In this document: positions 1 to 7,887 of the stretch, one piece after another
How the letters are laid out: each line of letters opens with the position of its first letter
How positions within the stretch are numbered: position 1 is the stretch's first letter
Assembly (NCBI GenBank): GCA_016932955.1
Contig: JAFGBV010000298.1
Location: forward strand, 24,456-88,455
Direction of reading: 5' to 3'
From: Anaerolineales bacterium
GTDB taxonomy: Bacteria; Chloroflexota; Anaerolineae; Anaerolineales; UBA4823
DNA length: 64,000 bases
Position numbers and translations under genes: made by a program
The notes under the pieces: generated by a model
What the model saw: the letters and a program-made list of their open reading frames with translations, nothing else
Told to the model about the DNA's origin: nothing
Databases searched by the model: none

Positions 1-680
1 GCAAGCTTCACCTCCAGGCTGAACTGGACGCTGGGCAGGCGGTTGAGCATCTGGATGCGCTGGCGCACCTCTTCCAGGCGGCGCTGGGCAAGCGTCAATT
101 CATCCTCTGCTGCAGAGCGGGCTGCCTGGTTGAAGAGCTCGGGATAGGCGAAGGGAGCGCTTACCAACCCGGCGAGCGAGCGCAATTCGGCGATGTTCCC
201 CGTCGCAAAAGCCTGGTTGATGGCGCTCATCTTCTCGTTACGCAAGGCGCGGTCGGCATCGCCGGCAGCCAGGTCGGGGTGATAGCGGCGCGCCAGCTTG
301 CGGTACAGTTCTTTGAGCGTTGGCTGAGATGGCTCGGCACGCGGCTGTGGACTCCCTGGGGGTTTCTCTTCCTCAGCCTCAAAGTTGTAAATGGGCGGGG
401 GCTCGCCGGGGCGCGGCGCACCTGGATAGTAAGATACCTGGCGATCTCCAAATAGCTTCTCATCCCGCTGCCGGCGCAGTTCGGCATTCAGCAGGCGGAT
501 TTCTTGATCCAGGGTGGAGAGCTGATCCAGCAGAGAGCCCAGGAATCGATCCACTTCTGCCTCGAAAGATTGGATTTCAGCCTTCAGCGCATCCAGCTCC
601 TCTTCAGCGCGGCGCAATTCTTGCGTTGTTTCAGCTAACACAGCCTGCCAGGGGCGGCTTCCGCGGGGGTATGTGCTCAT
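1..680 (-). CDS. J-domain (DnaJ-like) protein with N-terminal coiled coil, partial
   Basis: Reading the minus strand from the ATG at 680 gives one open frame to the left edge, so the C-terminus is missing. The first ~60 residues are charged and heptad-like (coiled coil). A Pro-rich linker follows, then a J-like segment near residues 125-165 with LYRKLARRYHPDL, which contains the HPD tripeptide used by J-proteins to stimulate Hsp70 ATPase. A second helical region follows. J-proteins are cochaperones, and the partner here would be a DnaK encoded elsewhere. The start overlaps the stop of the Nudix gene (ATGA), so the two are probably translationally coupled in one minus-strand operon. No zinc-finger or substrate-binding domain of classical DnaJ is visible in the part seen. 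The family call is fairly firm, the substrate unknown. Confidence 0.8.
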   Translation of the reverse strand, partial: MSTYPRGSRPWQAVLAETTQELRRAEEELDALKAEIQSFEAEVDRFLGSLLDQLSTLDQEIRLLNAELRRQRDEKLFGDRQVSYYPGAPRPGEPPPIYNFEAEEEKPPGSPQPRAEPSQPTLKELYRKLARRYHPDLAAGDADRALRNEKMSAINQAFATGNIAELRSLAGLVSAPFAYPELFNQAARSAAEDELTLAQRRLEEVRQRIQMLNRLPSVQFSLEVKL

Positions 681-922
681 AAGCCAATTTTAGTCGAAAG
701 GGCGGTGTCCTGGTAACCAATCAGGCGCACGATTCGCAGGTCTGAGAGCCCGCTTTCTTTGCTTGCCTCGCGCAGCGCTGCCGCGTCGGGCGTCTCGCCC
801 AGCTCTGCGGTGCCCGCCGGGATCTGGATCCCCGAAGTGGAATGCTGGATGAGCAGTATCTCGATCCCGCCGCGCATGCGCCGCGTGATGAGGCAGGTCA
901 CTTTCTCAAGGATGCTATCCAT
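677..922 (-). CDS. Short Nudix hydrolase-like protein (81 aa)
   Basis: The start chosen is ATG at 922 (MDSILEKVTCLITRRM), because it just overlaps the end of the upstream gene at 915. The protein carries a Nudix box, GTAELGETPDAAALREASK then ESGL, fitting GX5EX7REUXEEXGU except that the first of the two metal-binding glutamates is Lys. Nudix enzymes hydrolyse nucleoside diphosphates linked to another moiety. At 81 residues it lacks the C-terminal half of the usual ~130-150-residue fold, ending soon after the box. It sits between two genes with overlaps on both sides (8 bp upstream, ATGA downstream). It may be a degraded remnant kept for coupling, or a minimal non-catalytic protein. Confidence 0.6.
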   Translation of the reverse strand: MDSILEKVTCLITRRMRGGIEILLIQHSTSGIQIPAGTAELGETPDAAALREASKESGLSDLRIVRLIGYQDTALSTKIGL

Positions 923-2069
923 ATGGTAGCGGTAGGATGCGGTACGTATCCGTTGCGACCTGCTCAACATAGTTGAGCTCGCATTCGATGGTTTCTGTAT
1001 GCGCCGCCAGCATTCCAGCGGAAAATTCCAGGCCGGGATGCTGGAGCAGGATTTCATTCGTCCGGTAATCCTCCAATACCTTGCCAGATTTCAGGTCCAG
1101 CCGCCCGTTGGGAAGCTGCAAGAAGTACACATCGCGGTGCAGCAAGCGCCCATTGCCAACCGATAGGATCGTCATCGGATTGAAGCCGCGGAAATCCACC
1201 TCTTCTGGGATCTGGATGCGCATCACATCCTGGCTGAACTCGCTCTCGATGGTATCCAGGATGGCGGTGATGGCGGCGTGCTCTTCGTTCACCTTCTTGC
1301 TCAGTTGCAGGTCGTCCAGGTCTGGCTTCCCCATGAAGCGGCTGATCAACGCTTGGGTGGGGGCCTGCCCTGCTTCGATGGCCGCGTGCCAGTCCCCGCC
1401 GCTCTGGCTGAGCAGCCGGCAAACGGCTGCCCCGGTCGCATACTGGCGCGAGTAACCGGCGGCAAATGGCACAGCGGGGAGGGGAATATCGTGCAATGCG
1501 TGCGCAACGGCTTGCTGGATGAAGAAGGCAGAGGCTTCACGGCGCTCGGAGCTTTGCTCCAGCGTCATTGCACCGGGCAGGTTCTCCAGGATCGCATAGC
1601 GCCGTGATGCCAGCGCCGCCAGGTGAGTGGCTTTCTGTTCTGCGGAGAGCCGCTCGTTATTGTGCACTTCTGCTTCTGCCCGGCACAGGGCGCGGTAGAG
1701 GGGGTCCAGCTCAGGGTAATCTGCCAGCACACGGTAGAAATTGAAGCCTTCTTCGATGGGTATTGGCTGGAAACCACCCTGATCCTGGTAGACGTGAAAG
1801 CATTCATGATAAACCAGCGGCCCGACGGACTCCGGTTCGGAGCATACCCAGAGCGGGATCGTGGCGGTCAGGTGGTTGTTGATCTCCACTGCCGTGGCAG
1901 CCAGCAACTGCTGCGGTCGCTCGGTGGGAGGGTTGGGGTGGTTCAGGTACGCCACTTGCTCTGCGTCGAAGATTGCCAGCGGGATGCCGCGCGGCGAGTA
2001 GCCGGGCCAGGTGGGGATCTCTCTCTCGATGGCTTGCGCTGCGATCTCAATCGCCTGTTGTACATTCAT
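915..2069 (-). CDS. Uncharacterised protein with HExxH metallopeptidase-like motif
   Basis: 384 residues. ATG at 2069 is preceded by GGAGG at good spacing. I do not recognise a named family. Residues 88-92 read HECFH inside VYHECFHVYQ, matching the HExxH zinc motif of metallopeptidases. The preceding hydrophobic stretch and the long, mostly helical C-terminal half fit a gluzincin-like fold, but no third zinc ligand can be assigned by eye. There is no signal peptide, so it is probably cytoplasmic. It is the first gene of a minus-strand set with the short Nudix and J-domain genes. A role in protein quality control is suggested only by the J-domain neighbour. Confidence 0.65.
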   Translation of the reverse strand: MNVQQAIEIAAQAIEREIPTWPGYSPRGIPLAIFDAEQVAYLNHPNPPTERPQQLLAATAVEINNHLTATIPLWVCSEPESVGPLVYHECFHVYQDQGGFQPIPIEEGFNFYRVLADYPELDPLYRALCRAEAEVHNNERLSAEQKATHLAALASRRYAILENLPGAMTLEQSSERREASAFFIQQAVAHALHDIPLPAVPFAAGYSRQYATGAAVCRLLSQSGGDWHAAIEAGQAPTQALISRFMGKPDLDDLQLSKKVNEEHAAITAILDTIESEFSQDVMRIQIPEEVDFRGFNPMTILSVGNGRLLHRDVYFLQLPNGRLDLKSGKVLEDYRTNEILLQHPGLEFSAGMLAAHTETIECELNYVEQVATDTYRILPLPYG

Positions 2070-2276
2070 ATTCTGCCTCCTGACCCGTCACTCTGGAAAT
2101 TGCTGCCTTTGCCAATAGAAAGTATATCCTACAATTCGCCGGTATTGATATCTGAGATGGCATGGTAAGCCATCATCAATTGTGTCAACGTTTTTGTCCG
2201 CTGATAGAATGGCTTACAGAAATTGGACACTCTGTGATATATTTTGAGGCGTTTGATGGTGAAAGAGGAGCTCTGG

Positions 2277-3731
2277 ATGAGGAAACAACTTGTATTTTTT
2301 GTTTTGCTTTCTTTTATGGCCATTTCCTGCGCTGTGGGGGGCGTGGCTGCAACACAGGCTTCAGCGCCATTAGCGACCAGTCCCATCCCGGCAATCACCC
2401 CGATCGCGCAGCCTGCCACAGGCGAGCAGCCTGAAAGCACAGCCGGAAACGCATATTATGTATCTCCAGCAGGGGATGATGACACCCCCGGCAGCCTGGA
2501 GCAGCCCTGGGCGACCATCCAGCATGCCGTAGACTCGGTGGCGCCTGGGGATACGATTTTACTACTGGATGGCGTCTACCCCGGTGCACACATCTCCACT
2601 TCGGGGGTGGAGGGTGCCTGGATCACCCTCAAAGCCGCGCCCGGCGCTCAGGCGACCCTCAACACCCCGGGGCCGGAGAACTGGCATCAGAGCATCCTCG
2701 AATTGGAGAATGGCGATCAGGCTGTTGCCTATTGGCTCATCGAAGGCCTGGAGATTGCTGGCGGGCCGCGCTGGGGGATCGATGTCCGCGGCACGGACAC
2801 GGTCAAGAACCACCACATCATCATCCGTGGCAACACCGTGCATGATAATGGCTGGGATAACGATGACACCGGCATATTCGCCGCCTTCACCGATGATGTA
2901 CTCATCGAAGGCAATACCAGCTACCACAACGGCGAGCATGGCATTTATGTCAATAACAGCAGCGACCGCTTCACTGTGCGCAACAATGTGATCTACGACA
3001 ACCTCTTCTGCGGCGTGCATCTCAACGGCGATGCCGAAATGGGCGGCGATGGCATCATGTCCGAGGGTCTGGTGGACGGCAACATCATTTTCAATAATGG
3101 CTCCGGCGGGGGGGCAGCGATCAATATGGATGGCGTGGTGAACAGCGTGGTGCAGAACAACCTGCTCTATGCCAACCATGCCTCGGGGATTGCCATCTTC
3201 CAGGAAAACGGCGCTGTGTGCTCGCGCGATAACCGGTTCTTGCACAATACGCTGGTGATGGCAGAGGACGCGCGCTGGGCGGTGATCATCACCTATCCAC
3301 AATGCACCGGCAACCAGTTGTTCAGCAACATCTTCTATTCTTACCATGCCTACCGCGGTAGCATCAACCTGGCGGGAGGAATACCGGAAGACTTTACGAG
3401 CGATTACAATATCCTCATCGATCGCTTCACCACCGATGATGGCGAGAGCATCTTAGACCTGGCTGGTTGGCAGGCGCTGGGGTATGATGCGCATTCTTTC
3501 ATCGCCGAGGCTGAGAATTTGTTCGTTGACCCCGGCAAATATGATTTCCACTTGCGCCAGGGCAGCCCCGCCATCGACGCGGGCTCTCCCCAGGGAGTGA
3601 TGGTTGACCTGGAGGGCAACACCCGCCCGGCAGGGGAGGGCTTTGATTGCGGTGCGTATGAATATGGCGGGAGTCCCCCCACGCCTCCGCTGCTGTTTTA
3701 TTCCCCCCTGGTGGTGAAGAATTTCGATTGA
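2277..3731 (+). CDS. Secreted right-handed parallel beta-helix lipoprotein
   Basis: The start at 2277 is chosen over an upstream in-frame ATG because GAGGAG lies just before it and it opens with a clean lipoprotein signal (MRKQLVFFVLLSFMAISC, Cys at the cleavage site). After a short linker comes a DUF1565-like start (YYVSPAGDDDTPGSLEQPW, then IQHAVDSVAPGDTI), followed by many NN/NxxY-rich coils of a pectate-lyase-like right-handed beta-helix. Such proteins bind or cleave polysaccharides. No catalytic residues can be named here. The protein ends in YSPLVVKNFD. The stop is 7 bp before the GTG of the next gene, so it is probably co-transcribed with the histidine kinase. Export to the cell surface is inferred from the lipobox. 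Confidence 0.8.
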   Translation: MRKQLVFFVLLSFMAISCAVGGVAATQASAPLATSPIPAITPIAQPATGEQPESTAGNAYYVSPAGDDDTPGSLEQPWATIQHAVDSVAPGDTILLLDGVYPGAHISTSGVEGAWITLKAAPGAQATLNTPGPENWHQSILELENGDQAVAYWLIEGLEIAGGPRWGIDVRGTDTVKNHHIIIRGNTVHDNGWDNDDTGIFAAFTDDVLIEGNTSYHNGEHGIYVNNSSDRFTVRNNVIYDNLFCGVHLNGDAEMGGDGIMSEGLVDGNIIFNNGSGGGAAINMDGVVNSVVQNNLLYANHASGIAIFQENGAVCSRDNRFLHNTLVMAEDARWAVIITYPQCTGNQLFSNIFYSYHAYRGSINLAGGIPEDFTSDYNILIDRFTTDDGESILDLAGWQALGYDAHSFIAEAENLFVDPGKYDFHLRQGSPAIDAGSPQGVMVDLEGNTRPAGEGFDCGAYEYGGSPPTPPLLFYSPLVVKNFD

Positions 3732-3738
3732 GGCTCGC

Positions 3739-5835
3739 GTGCAGATCGTCTCTCGACCACTGATTCCGATCGTCATCATTCTGCTGGCAGCAACAGTGCT
3801 GCTGCTGCTTGCGGCATGGATTGCTTTCCGGCGGCGCAACGCCCCGGGCGCTACTGCGCTGACTCTGCTCCTGGCAGCCACTGCCCATTGGGCGCTCTTC
3901 GAAGCGCTGGAGAAGATGTTGGTATCTGTCCCTGCTCGTGTGCTGTGCTCGCAGATCGAATATTTCGGCATTGCCAGCGTGCCGCCTTTGCTCCTGATCT
4001 TTATTTTGCAATACACCCAGCAGACCAGGTGGCTGACACGGCGCAATTTCATCTTATTGTGGATTCTGCCCATCCTGCACGTTGGGATGGCATTCACCAA
4101 TGATTGGCATCACTGGCTCTGGCGCGATATTTACCTTTCCCAGTCTACCTTGCCCGGATTGCTGGTCTACGAGCATGGATGGTGGATATGGGTCTTCGTT
4201 GCCTACAGTTACCTGGTCATCTTCCTGGCAACTTCTATCCTGCTATGGTCGATTGCCCGTTTTCCGCAGTTGTACCGCCAGCAGGCGTTTGGACTTCTCT
4301 TGGCAATCGCACTTCCCTGGTTGGGCAATATCATCTATCTATTCGACTTGATTCCTCTACCTGGTTTGGATTTTACCCCAGTGGCTTTTTCCCTCACCGG
4401 TCTGGTGTTCACCGTGACGATGTTTGGCTTTCGCCTGTTGGATGTGGTGCCAGTGGCGCGCAGCACCGTCATCGATTACATGACGGATGGGGTGCTGGTG
4501 ATGGACAGGCGCAATCGTGTGGTGGATATCAACCCGGCGGCGGTCGGGATGCTTGGCTTGGCAGAAGAGCAGGTGCTCGATCAGCGTGCCGGTAAGATAC
4601 TGGCTTCATATCCGAGTTTGCTGCAATGTTGCCTGAGTGATTCCGAGACACAAGCCGATATTCACATCAGGGTGGGTGGTGGGCGTGACCTGGATGTGCG
4701 CATCACCTTGCTGCGCGGGCGCCTGGGAAACTCGATCGGAAGGGTGATCGTTTTGCGCGATGTCACCGAGCGCAACAAAGCGGAACAACAAAATCGCCTG
4801 CAAAGCACAGCCCTCGACGCAGCCGCAAATGGGATTGTGATCACTGACCGCCAGGGGATCATTGAATGGGTCAACCCGGCTTTCAGCCACATCACCGCTT
4901 ATACGGCGGAAGAGGCGATTGGGCGCAGGACCGACCTCCTCAAATCCGGCGTGCATGATGCCGCGTTCTACAAGACTCTCTGGGATACCATCACCAGCGG
5001 GAATGTTTGGCAGGGCCAAATGGTCAACCGGCGAAAAGATGGCAGTCTGTATACCGAGGAGCAAACCATTGCCCCAGTGCGTAACCCTGACGGGGAGATC
5101 ACCCATTTTATTGCGGTGAAGCAAGATATCAGCGAGCGCAAAGCTTTGGAGCAGCTCCGCGATGACCTGACCTATACCATGGTGCATGATCTGCGCAATC
5201 CTTTGGCTTCGATTGGCTTTGCGTTGGAAATGATCAAAATGCAGGATGTTGACCTGAACCTGGCCAAGGAGCAAACGGATGCGCTGGATATTGCTCTCAA
5301 GAACACCACCCGCATGGGTCGTCTGGTGAGCTCGATTCTGGATATCAGCCGCCTGGAAGAGGGCAAGATGCCCCTGGAATATGAGGCGGTGCATTTGGCA
5401 AGCCTGGTGGAAGAAGCCATCCAGCTCCAGGCGCCGCTGGCAGCCCGCAAAAGCATTCGCCTGCAGAGCGATGTGCCGGAAGATCTGCCCCTGGCGAAAG
5501 TGGATGCCGACCTGGTTGGGCGGGTGTTGCAAAACCTGATCGACAATGCACTCAAATTCACCCCCCAGGGTGGCAGTATAAACGTTCGTGCCCAAATAGA
5601 GGATGAAGATGGCTGTTTGGTCGTATCGATCAGCGATAGTGGCCCCGGGTTGTCACAGGAATTAAAAGGCAGGCTGTTCCAGAAATTTGCTGCTGGCCCA
5701 AGCGATGAGCGGGGAACGGGGCTGGGGCTGGCTTTTTGCCGCTTGGCGGTAGAAGCGCATGGCGGGCGAATCTGGGTGGAAGACCAGGCAGAGCCTGGCG
5801 CCACATTTTCCTTCACCGTGCCGGTCGCAGATTAG
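3739..5835 (+). CDS. Membrane sensor histidine kinase (7TM, two PAS, HisKA, HATPase)
   Basis: 698 residues with a GTG start at 3739, 7 bp after the beta-helix gene. Residues 1-235 form about seven hydrophobic segments (histidine-kinase N-terminal 7TM type). PAS1 spans ~245-350 (DGVLVMDRRNRVVDINPAA) and PAS2 ~355-475 (GIVITDRQGIIEWVNPAF). The HisKA domain has VHDLRNPLAS with phospho-acceptor His483. The ATPase domain shows the N box (LQNLIDNALKFTPQGG), G1 (DSGPGLS) and G2 (GTGLGLAFCRL). All catalytic boxes look intact. No response regulator lies next to it, so it is an orphan kinase in this window. It is paralogous in layout to the kinase at 26531-28234. The signal is unknown. Confidence 0.93.
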   Translation: MQIVSRPLIPIVIILLAATVLLLLAAWIAFRRRNAPGATALTLLLAATAHWALFEALEKMLVSVPARVLCSQIEYFGIASVPPLLLIFILQYTQQTRWLTRRNFILLWILPILHVGMAFTNDWHHWLWRDIYLSQSTLPGLLVYEHGWWIWVFVAYSYLVIFLATSILLWSIARFPQLYRQQAFGLLLAIALPWLGNIIYLFDLIPLPGLDFTPVAFSLTGLVFTVTMFGFRLLDVVPVARSTVIDYMTDGVLVMDRRNRVVDINPAAVGMLGLAEEQVLDQRAGKILASYPSLLQCCLSDSETQADIHIRVGGGRDLDVRITLLRGRLGNSIGRVIVLRDVTERNKAEQQNRLQSTALDAAANGIVITDRQGIIEWVNPAFSHITAYTAEEAIGRRTDLLKSGVHDAAFYKTLWDTITSGNVWQGQMVNRRKDGSLYTEEQTIAPVRNPDGEITHFIAVKQDISERKALEQLRDDLTYTMVHDLRNPLASIGFALEMIKMQDVDLNLAKEQTDALDIALKNTTRMGRLVSSILDISRLEEGKMPLEYEAVHLASLVEEAIQLQAPLAARKSIRLQSDVPEDLPLAKVDADLVGRVLQNLIDNALKFTPQGGSINVRAQIEDEDGCLVVSISDSGPGLSQELKGRLFQKFAAGPSDERGTGLGLAFCRLAVEAHGGRIWVEDQAEPGATFSFTVPVAD

Positions 5836-5871
5836 CCCTCTTTTCTTAAAGTCGGGGTTTGGGGTGTTGGG

Positions 5872-5970
5872 GGCTGTCCCAAAACACCAGATTCAGAGTA
5901 GGGGCGAAGCAGTCCATATAACACCACCTGTGGTATCCAGAACAAGCTTCGCCCTTCTTTTTGGACTTTC
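5872..5970. repeat. Small intergenic palindromic element (MITE-like)
   Basis: The ends read GGCTGTCCCAAAA on the left and TTCTTTTTGGACTTTC on the right, which are imperfect inverted copies. Inside are GGGCGAAGC (5903-5911) and its exact complement GCTTCGCCC (5946-5954). The right end holds the 12-mer TTCTTTTTGGAC, also found at 49268-49279 and, inverted, at 11037-11048. No coding frame is present. It may be an insertion-sequence remnant or MITE, or serve as a terminator for the kinase gene upstream. Confidence 0.5.
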
Positions 5971-6013
5971 AGTACAATAAGGGCATAGCGGTATTGGGGC
6001 GGGGGAGAAGATT

Positions 6014-6040
6014 TATAATTATGTCATGAATTGACATAAT
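6014..6040 (+). promoter_or_regulatory. Candidate -10 box and palindromic operator of the WYL regulator
   Basis: TATAAT at 6014-6019 is followed by a perfect inverted repeat, ATTATGTCA (6018-6026), five bases, then TGACATAAT (6032-6040). It lies about 45 bp before the chosen start of the WYL regulator, a typical place for an autoregulatory operator. The palindrome is plain in the sequence. Binding by the adjacent regulator is inference. No good -35 box is seen. Confidence 0.55.
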
Positions 6041-6085
6041 ATCGGTTTAGAATGATGACGAAATATGGCGTCAGGAGCCAATACG

Positions 6086-7060
6086 ATGACCACGACTGCT
6101 ACCCGACTGATCACCCTGATTATGCTGCTACAAAACCGCCCTCACCAGAAAGCCACCGCGCTGGCTGATGCGCTGGGTGTCTCGGTGCGCACGCTCCATC
6201 GCTATATGAATATGCTGGAGGAGATGGGCCTGCCAATCTACACCGAGCGCGGACCGTATGGGGGCTTCTCGCTGGTGCGAGGCTATAAGATGCCGCCGCT
6301 GATCTTTTCACCGGAGGAAGCCGTGGCTGTGTACCTCGGCGCCAGCCTGGTAGAGGAGATGTGGGGGCGGCTGTACCAGGATGCCGCGCGTGGCGTGCTC
6401 GCCAAGCTGGAGAACTTGCTCCCTGAGGAGCAGCGCCAGGAGGTTGCCTGGGCGCGCCGCTCGATGGCCGCCACCGGCCTGCACCGCGCCGACCAGGAGC
6501 GCCTGGCGCCAACACTGGAAAAACTGCGCAGGGCGGCGCGCGAGCGGCGGCAGGTGCGTATGCTCTACCAGTCTGGCAGCACGCCCCACCCGCGCTCGCG
6601 CGAGTTGGATGTCTATGCCCTGGTGCACCGCTGGGGCTGGTGGTATGTGATTGGCTACTGTCACCTGCGCCAGGCTGTGCGCTCGTTTCGGGTGGATCGT
6701 ATTCTGGAACTGGTGCTGCTGGAGCAGACTTTTGCAGTGCTGGAGGATTTCAACCTGCGCCAATACCTCGCCAGCGAGCAGAGCAGCCAGCCCCAAATCC
6801 ACTTTCGGCTGCGCTTCGCTCCATCGATGGCGCATCTTGCCCTCTATAATCGCTCGTACTGGGAGACCGTTGAGGAGCAGCCTGATGACTCGGTGGTTGT
6901 GGGCTCAAATGCACCAGAGTTGGTCTGGGCTGCCAGTACTGCCCTGGCTTATGGCCCGGACGTGGAAGTATTGGAACCGCCCGAGCTGCGCCAGATGGTT
7001 GCAGAGTGGGCGATAGCGATTGCCCGTCGGTATGACCCGCAGGTAAGGATCGGGACGTAA
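6086..7060 (+). CDS. WYL-domain transcriptional regulator (DeoR-type HTH)
   Basis: 324 residues from ATG 6086. This start is preferred over the in-frame ATG at 6065 because CAGGAG stands 8 bases upstream. The N-terminal winged helix (LITLIMLLQNRPHQKATA, then VRTLHRYMNMLEEMGLPI) is of the HTH_11 type, and GPYGGFSLVRGY is the wing. The C-terminal half is a WYL ligand-sensing domain (WWYVIGYCHLRQAVRSFRVD) followed by the usual WCX extension. Members bind DNA in response to small ligands or nucleic acids. The stop overlaps the start of a 41-residue ORF (TAATG), and a GyrI-like gene follows, so these three probably form one transcript. The palindrome upstream is a likely autoregulatory site. Confidence 0.9.
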   Translation: MTTTATRLITLIMLLQNRPHQKATALADALGVSVRTLHRYMNMLEEMGLPIYTERGPYGGFSLVRGYKMPPLIFSPEEAVAVYLGASLVEEMWGRLYQDAARGVLAKLENLLPEEQRQEVAWARRSMAATGLHRADQERLAPTLEKLRRAARERRQVRMLYQSGSTPHPRSRELDVYALVHRWGWWYVIGYCHLRQAVRSFRVDRILELVLLEQTFAVLEDFNLRQYLASEQSSQPQIHFRLRFAPSMAHLALYNRSYWETVEEQPDDSVVVGSNAPELVWAASTALAYGPDVEVLEPPELRQMVAEWAIAIARRYDPQVRIGT

Positions 7061-7185
7061 TGAGCGATCTTGCACACGGTTTATACGGTCAATGGCCAAT
7101 AAACGAGACCTGGGAGATTGGCGTGATCGTGGCTTTATTGGTCAGCCTGATCCATCTGATCATGCGCAATAGACATTTGTTTTAA
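7060..7185 (+). CDS. Small single-span membrane peptide (41 aa)
   Basis: Its ATG overlaps the regulator stop as TAATG, so it may be translated by reinitiation. The frame encodes MSDLAHGLYGQWPINETWE, then a hydrophobic stretch of about 18 residues (IGVIVALLVSLIHLIM), then RNRHLF and stop. The positively charged tail fits a single membrane span with the C-terminus inside. The next gene's Shine-Dalgarno (AAGGAG) starts right after it. I know no family for it. The evidence is the tight coupling and the clean hydrophobic segment. It could still be a chance frame. Confidence 0.5.
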   Translation: MSDLAHGLYGQWPINETWEIGVIVALLVSLIHLIMRNRHLF

Positions 7186-7197
7186 AGGAGCAGAGCG

Positions 7198-7830
7198 ATG
7201 GAACATCTGGATTTGCGTAAAATGTGGAAGCATCTTTACCAACCCTCAGCCAAGAAAGTGGCATTGGTCGAGGTGCCGCGCTTTCAATTCGCCATGATCG
7301 ATGGCGAGATCGAAACAGGCCAATCGCCGGGAAGCTCGCAGGGTTTTGGTGAGGCGATGCAAGCCTTGTACGGCATCGCCTACACGTTAAAATTCATCTG
7401 CAAGCTGCGCAAAGAGAACCCGATCGATTACCCGGTGATGGCGCTGGAGGGGCTGTGGTGGGTCAGCCAGGGCGAGTTCAATATCCGTGTTAAGGATAAC
7501 TGGGCCTATACCGTGATGATCATGCAGCCAGACCTCATCACCCCCGAGCTGTTCCAGGAGGGCTTGCAGCAACTGCGCAAGAAGAAAGGCGATCAGCCGG
7601 CTTTCTCTCGCCTGCGCCTGGAGGCTTTTGAGGAGGGGCTATGCGTGCAGATCATGCACCTGGGACCCTACGATGCTGAGCCGGCTACGATTGAGAAGAT
7701 GGATGCGTTTGCCCTGGAAAATGGCTATCGAATGTGCGGCAAGCATCACGAGATTTATCTTGGTGATCCCCGCCGCGGCGACTCAGTAAAGTTGAAAACT
7801 ATCTTGCGCCACCCGGTTGTACAGGGATAG
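7198..7830 (+). CDS. GyrI-like small-molecule-binding domain protein
   Basis: 210 residues, with AAGGAG 6-7 bases before the ATG. It matches the stand-alone GyrI-like (SHS2-fold) family, with the N-terminal MEHLDLRKMWKHLYQPSAKK, the core VEVPRFQFAMIDGEI, and the C-terminal half LCVQIMHLGPYDAEPATIEK. Such domains bind hydrophobic or cationic small molecules and resemble the effector domain of multidrug-sensing regulators. There is no DNA-binding part. The position after a WYL regulator and a coupled membrane peptide suggests a ligand-binding role within that unit. Cytoplasmic. The ligand is unknown. Confidence 0.85.
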   Translation: MEHLDLRKMWKHLYQPSAKKVALVEVPRFQFAMIDGEIETGQSPGSSQGFGEAMQALYGIAYTLKFICKLRKENPIDYPVMALEGLWWVSQGEFNIRVKDNWAYTVMIMQPDLITPELFQEGLQQLRKKKGDQPAFSRLRLEAFEEGLCVQIMHLGPYDAEPATIEKMDAFALENGYRMCGKHHEIYLGDPRRGDSVKLKTILRHPVVQG

Positions 7831-7887
7831 CCGCTTGGACCAGACTACTGAAGATCACTCGTTGATATCGAAAGCGAAGGAGGAAAT

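Noticed and set aside
320..682. A 120-codon plus-strand frame at the left edge
   Set aside because: The minus strand encodes a J-domain protein with an HPD motif across the same DNA.
4606..5595. A 329-codon minus-strand frame
   Set aside because: Antisense to the histidine kinase at 3739-5835, whose domains are plain.
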